Source of the DNA: an uncultured Bacteroidales bacterium
GTDB lineage: Bacteria > Bacteroidota > Bacteroidia > Bacteroidales > Paludibacteraceae
Length of the DNA: 6,467 nt
Reading direction: 5' to 3'
Assembly: GCA_946615455.1 (NCBI GenBank)
Contig: CAMOHN010000058.1
Location: 1-6,467, forward strand
The notes beneath the pieces were generated by a model, which worked only from the letters and a program-made list of their open reading frames with translations, was not told the DNA's origin and made no database searches. This document shows positions 5,392-6,467 of this stretch, in pieces (positions within the stretch are counted from its first letter, which is position 1; each line of letters opens with the position of its first letter). Made by a program: the position numbers and the translations under genes.

Positions 5392-6467
5392 TTATTCAAC
5401 AATGAGTTTGCTTGAGCGGAGGTCTCCTTCATCGGAGCGGAATAGTAGGATGTAGGTACCTTGTGCTACCGATGGTGCGATAAGGATGTCGGGTGAGCCG
5501 TAGGCTTCGCCATAGACACCTTTTTGTAGCAACCGACCGCTGAGATCAATGAGGCTATACTGACCGGAAGTGGCACTTGTGACTTGTAGTTGTCGCGTAT
5601 TGCGTTCGCGTGGAGCGATGGTCATGGTATTGGGGAAGACAGGTTTTTCTGCCACATTCTGTTGTGTAGGTGTAAAGCGGCAGGTACAGAATGTCTTGCC
5701 GTCGTCTGAGCGGGTTATCTCAGCCCAGTAGGGTACGATGTCGCTAACGAGGTCAGAGCGGCGGATGTAGGCACCATGTTTACCCAAGGCGGATTCTTGC
5801 GCGCCATTACGGTACCAACGCACCGAGCGGACGAGATTGCCGCCATTGTAGCGTTCGTTGTGGATAGCGAGCACATCGTTCCAACGCTGGTAGATGACAT
5901 TGGCCGGATAGAAGACGGTGAAGGGGACTTGGTGTGTTTCTTCTTGTCCGCATCTGTTAACTACGGTGAGTGTCATAGTATAGTTGTCAGGTCGCGGTGC
6001 GGCATAGATCCACTCGCCTGAGCCGTCACCATTATCTCGATAAACCGAGTCGTAGGGCATCGGGACGAAGAACGTGCTATCCATGGCAATGCCATTGACC
6101 TTGATGGCTTTTGTGATGTCTTCGTAGCCGGACTTGACGAGCGTGGTCACGTCGTCGATGACGATTTGTTCGCCTTCTTGACGGTTCCAATTATCAGAGA
6201 AATCCACCTTGACTTCTTGCACCGAGGGATAGATGGTGTCGGGTTCTTCTTTGGAGTTGTCTATTTTCATTGAATAGCGGAAGGCCACATTAAAGCCCCT
6301 TGCATCGCCGCAGATGGTGTCTTTGATGGAGAAGGTGCCCGGGCAATCCAATTGTGCTACATCCACATGGATGCGGTAGATGGTCTTGGCGCAGGACTTA
6401 CTATAGGAGAGCGTGTCGTCACCTGTATAGGGTTCTTCGTACTCATAGTCGCCGGTCACCACTATTT
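5392..6467 (-). CDS. C-terminal part of a large secreted protein with T9SS-type sorting domain (5' end outside window)
   Basis: The frame is open to the window edge (ATA codon at 6465-6463 before an internal GTG at 6462), so only the last 357 or so residues are seen and the GTG is not a real start. The visible part begins with a Cys-containing beta-rich segment (C24, C40, C51 counted from the GTG), followed by beta-sandwich-like stretches (YTMTLTVVNRCGQEETHQVPFTV, 161-183). Next is a module with YQRWNDVLAIHNERYNGG and VRWYRNGA (191-221) closing with FCTCRFTP, of the kind seen in big Bacteroidales surface proteins. The final 80 or so residues (IAPRERNTRQLQV, YSLIDLSGRLLQKG, GTYILLF, SKLIVE at the end) fit a type A T9SS C-terminal sorting domain, which directs passage across the outer membrane and is removed by the sortase PorU. 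The cargo's own activity cannot be told from this portion. Its stop lies 17 nt before the OmpA-family gene. Confidence 0.85.
   Translation of the reverse strand, partial: IVVTGDYEYEEPYTGDDTLSYSKSCAKTIYRIHVDVAQLDCPGTFSIKDTICGDARGFNVAFRYSMKIDNSKEEPDTIYPSVQEVKVDFSDNWNRQEGEQIVIDDVTTLVKSGYEDITKAIKVNGIAMDSTFFVPMPYDSVYRDNGDGSGEWIYAAPRPDNYTMTLTVVNRCGQEETHQVPFTVFYPANVIYQRWNDVLAIHNERYNGGNLVRSVRWYRNGAQESALGKHGAYIRRSDLVSDIVPYWAEITRSDDGKTFCTCRFTPTQQNVAEKPVFPNTMTIAPRERNTRQLQVTSATSGQYSLIDLSGRLLQKGVYGEAYGSPDILIAPSVAQGTYILLFRSDEGDLRSSKLIVE

Noticed and set aside
5392..6462. Reading the GTG at 6462 as the start of the T9SS-type protein
   Set aside because: The frame is still open to the window edge, no signal peptide follows the GTG, and such proteins are exported through Sec; the gene is truncated by the window.

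Overview
The window looks like a chromosomal segment of a Bacteroidetes bacterium, most likely Bacteroidales. Four things suggest this: an archaeal/eukaryotic-type prolyl-tRNA synthetase of 496 residues, a protein ending in what looks like a type IX secretion system (T9SS) C-terminal sorting domain, a TTTG / TAnnTTTG promoter of the Bacteroidetes type in front of a tRNA gene, and nearly absent Shine-Dalgarno sequences. Genus cannot be fixed from the sequence. All recognised genes lie on the minus strand, so transcription runs from high to low coordinates.

Layout in order of transcription. (1) 6467-5392: the 3' part of a large secreted or surface protein with Ig-like beta-rich modules and a T9SS-type tail; its 5' end lies outside the window. 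(2) 5374-3845: an OmpA-family protein, made of a signal peptide, an N-terminal outer-membrane beta-barrel, a lysine-rich linker with DTI repeats, and a C-terminal peptidoglycan-binding OmpA domain. (3) 3814-2861: an outer-membrane beta-barrel protein that resembles the barrel half of the OmpA protein and looks like its tandem paralogue. Gaps of 17 and 30 nt suggest these three form one cell-envelope operon. (4) 2828-2806: a 9-bp hairpin with a 5-nt loop, a candidate terminator of that operon that also sits just ahead of the next start codon. (5) 2793-1303: proS, prolyl-tRNA synthetase. (6) 1255-806: a small lipoprotein with a CxHxCxHGG motif, followed with a one-base stop/start overlap (TAATG) by (7) 806-198: a PepSY-associated three-helix inner-membrane protein. 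(8) 131-100: promoter of (9) tRNA-Arg(ACG), whose 3' end is cut off at position 1.

Functionally there are two themes. The upstream half is an envelope module, in which a T9SS-type exported protein is encoded with two related barrels, one of which can tie the outer membrane to peptidoglycan. The downstream half is translation housekeeping (proS, tRNA-Arg) around a translationally coupled lipoprotein/PepSY-TM pair of unknown function, possibly linked to metal or heme handling. No mobile element, CRISPR array, phage gene or clear defence system is visible. Coding density is high, and the only stretch of any length without a protein gene is 1-197, which holds the tRNA and its promoter.
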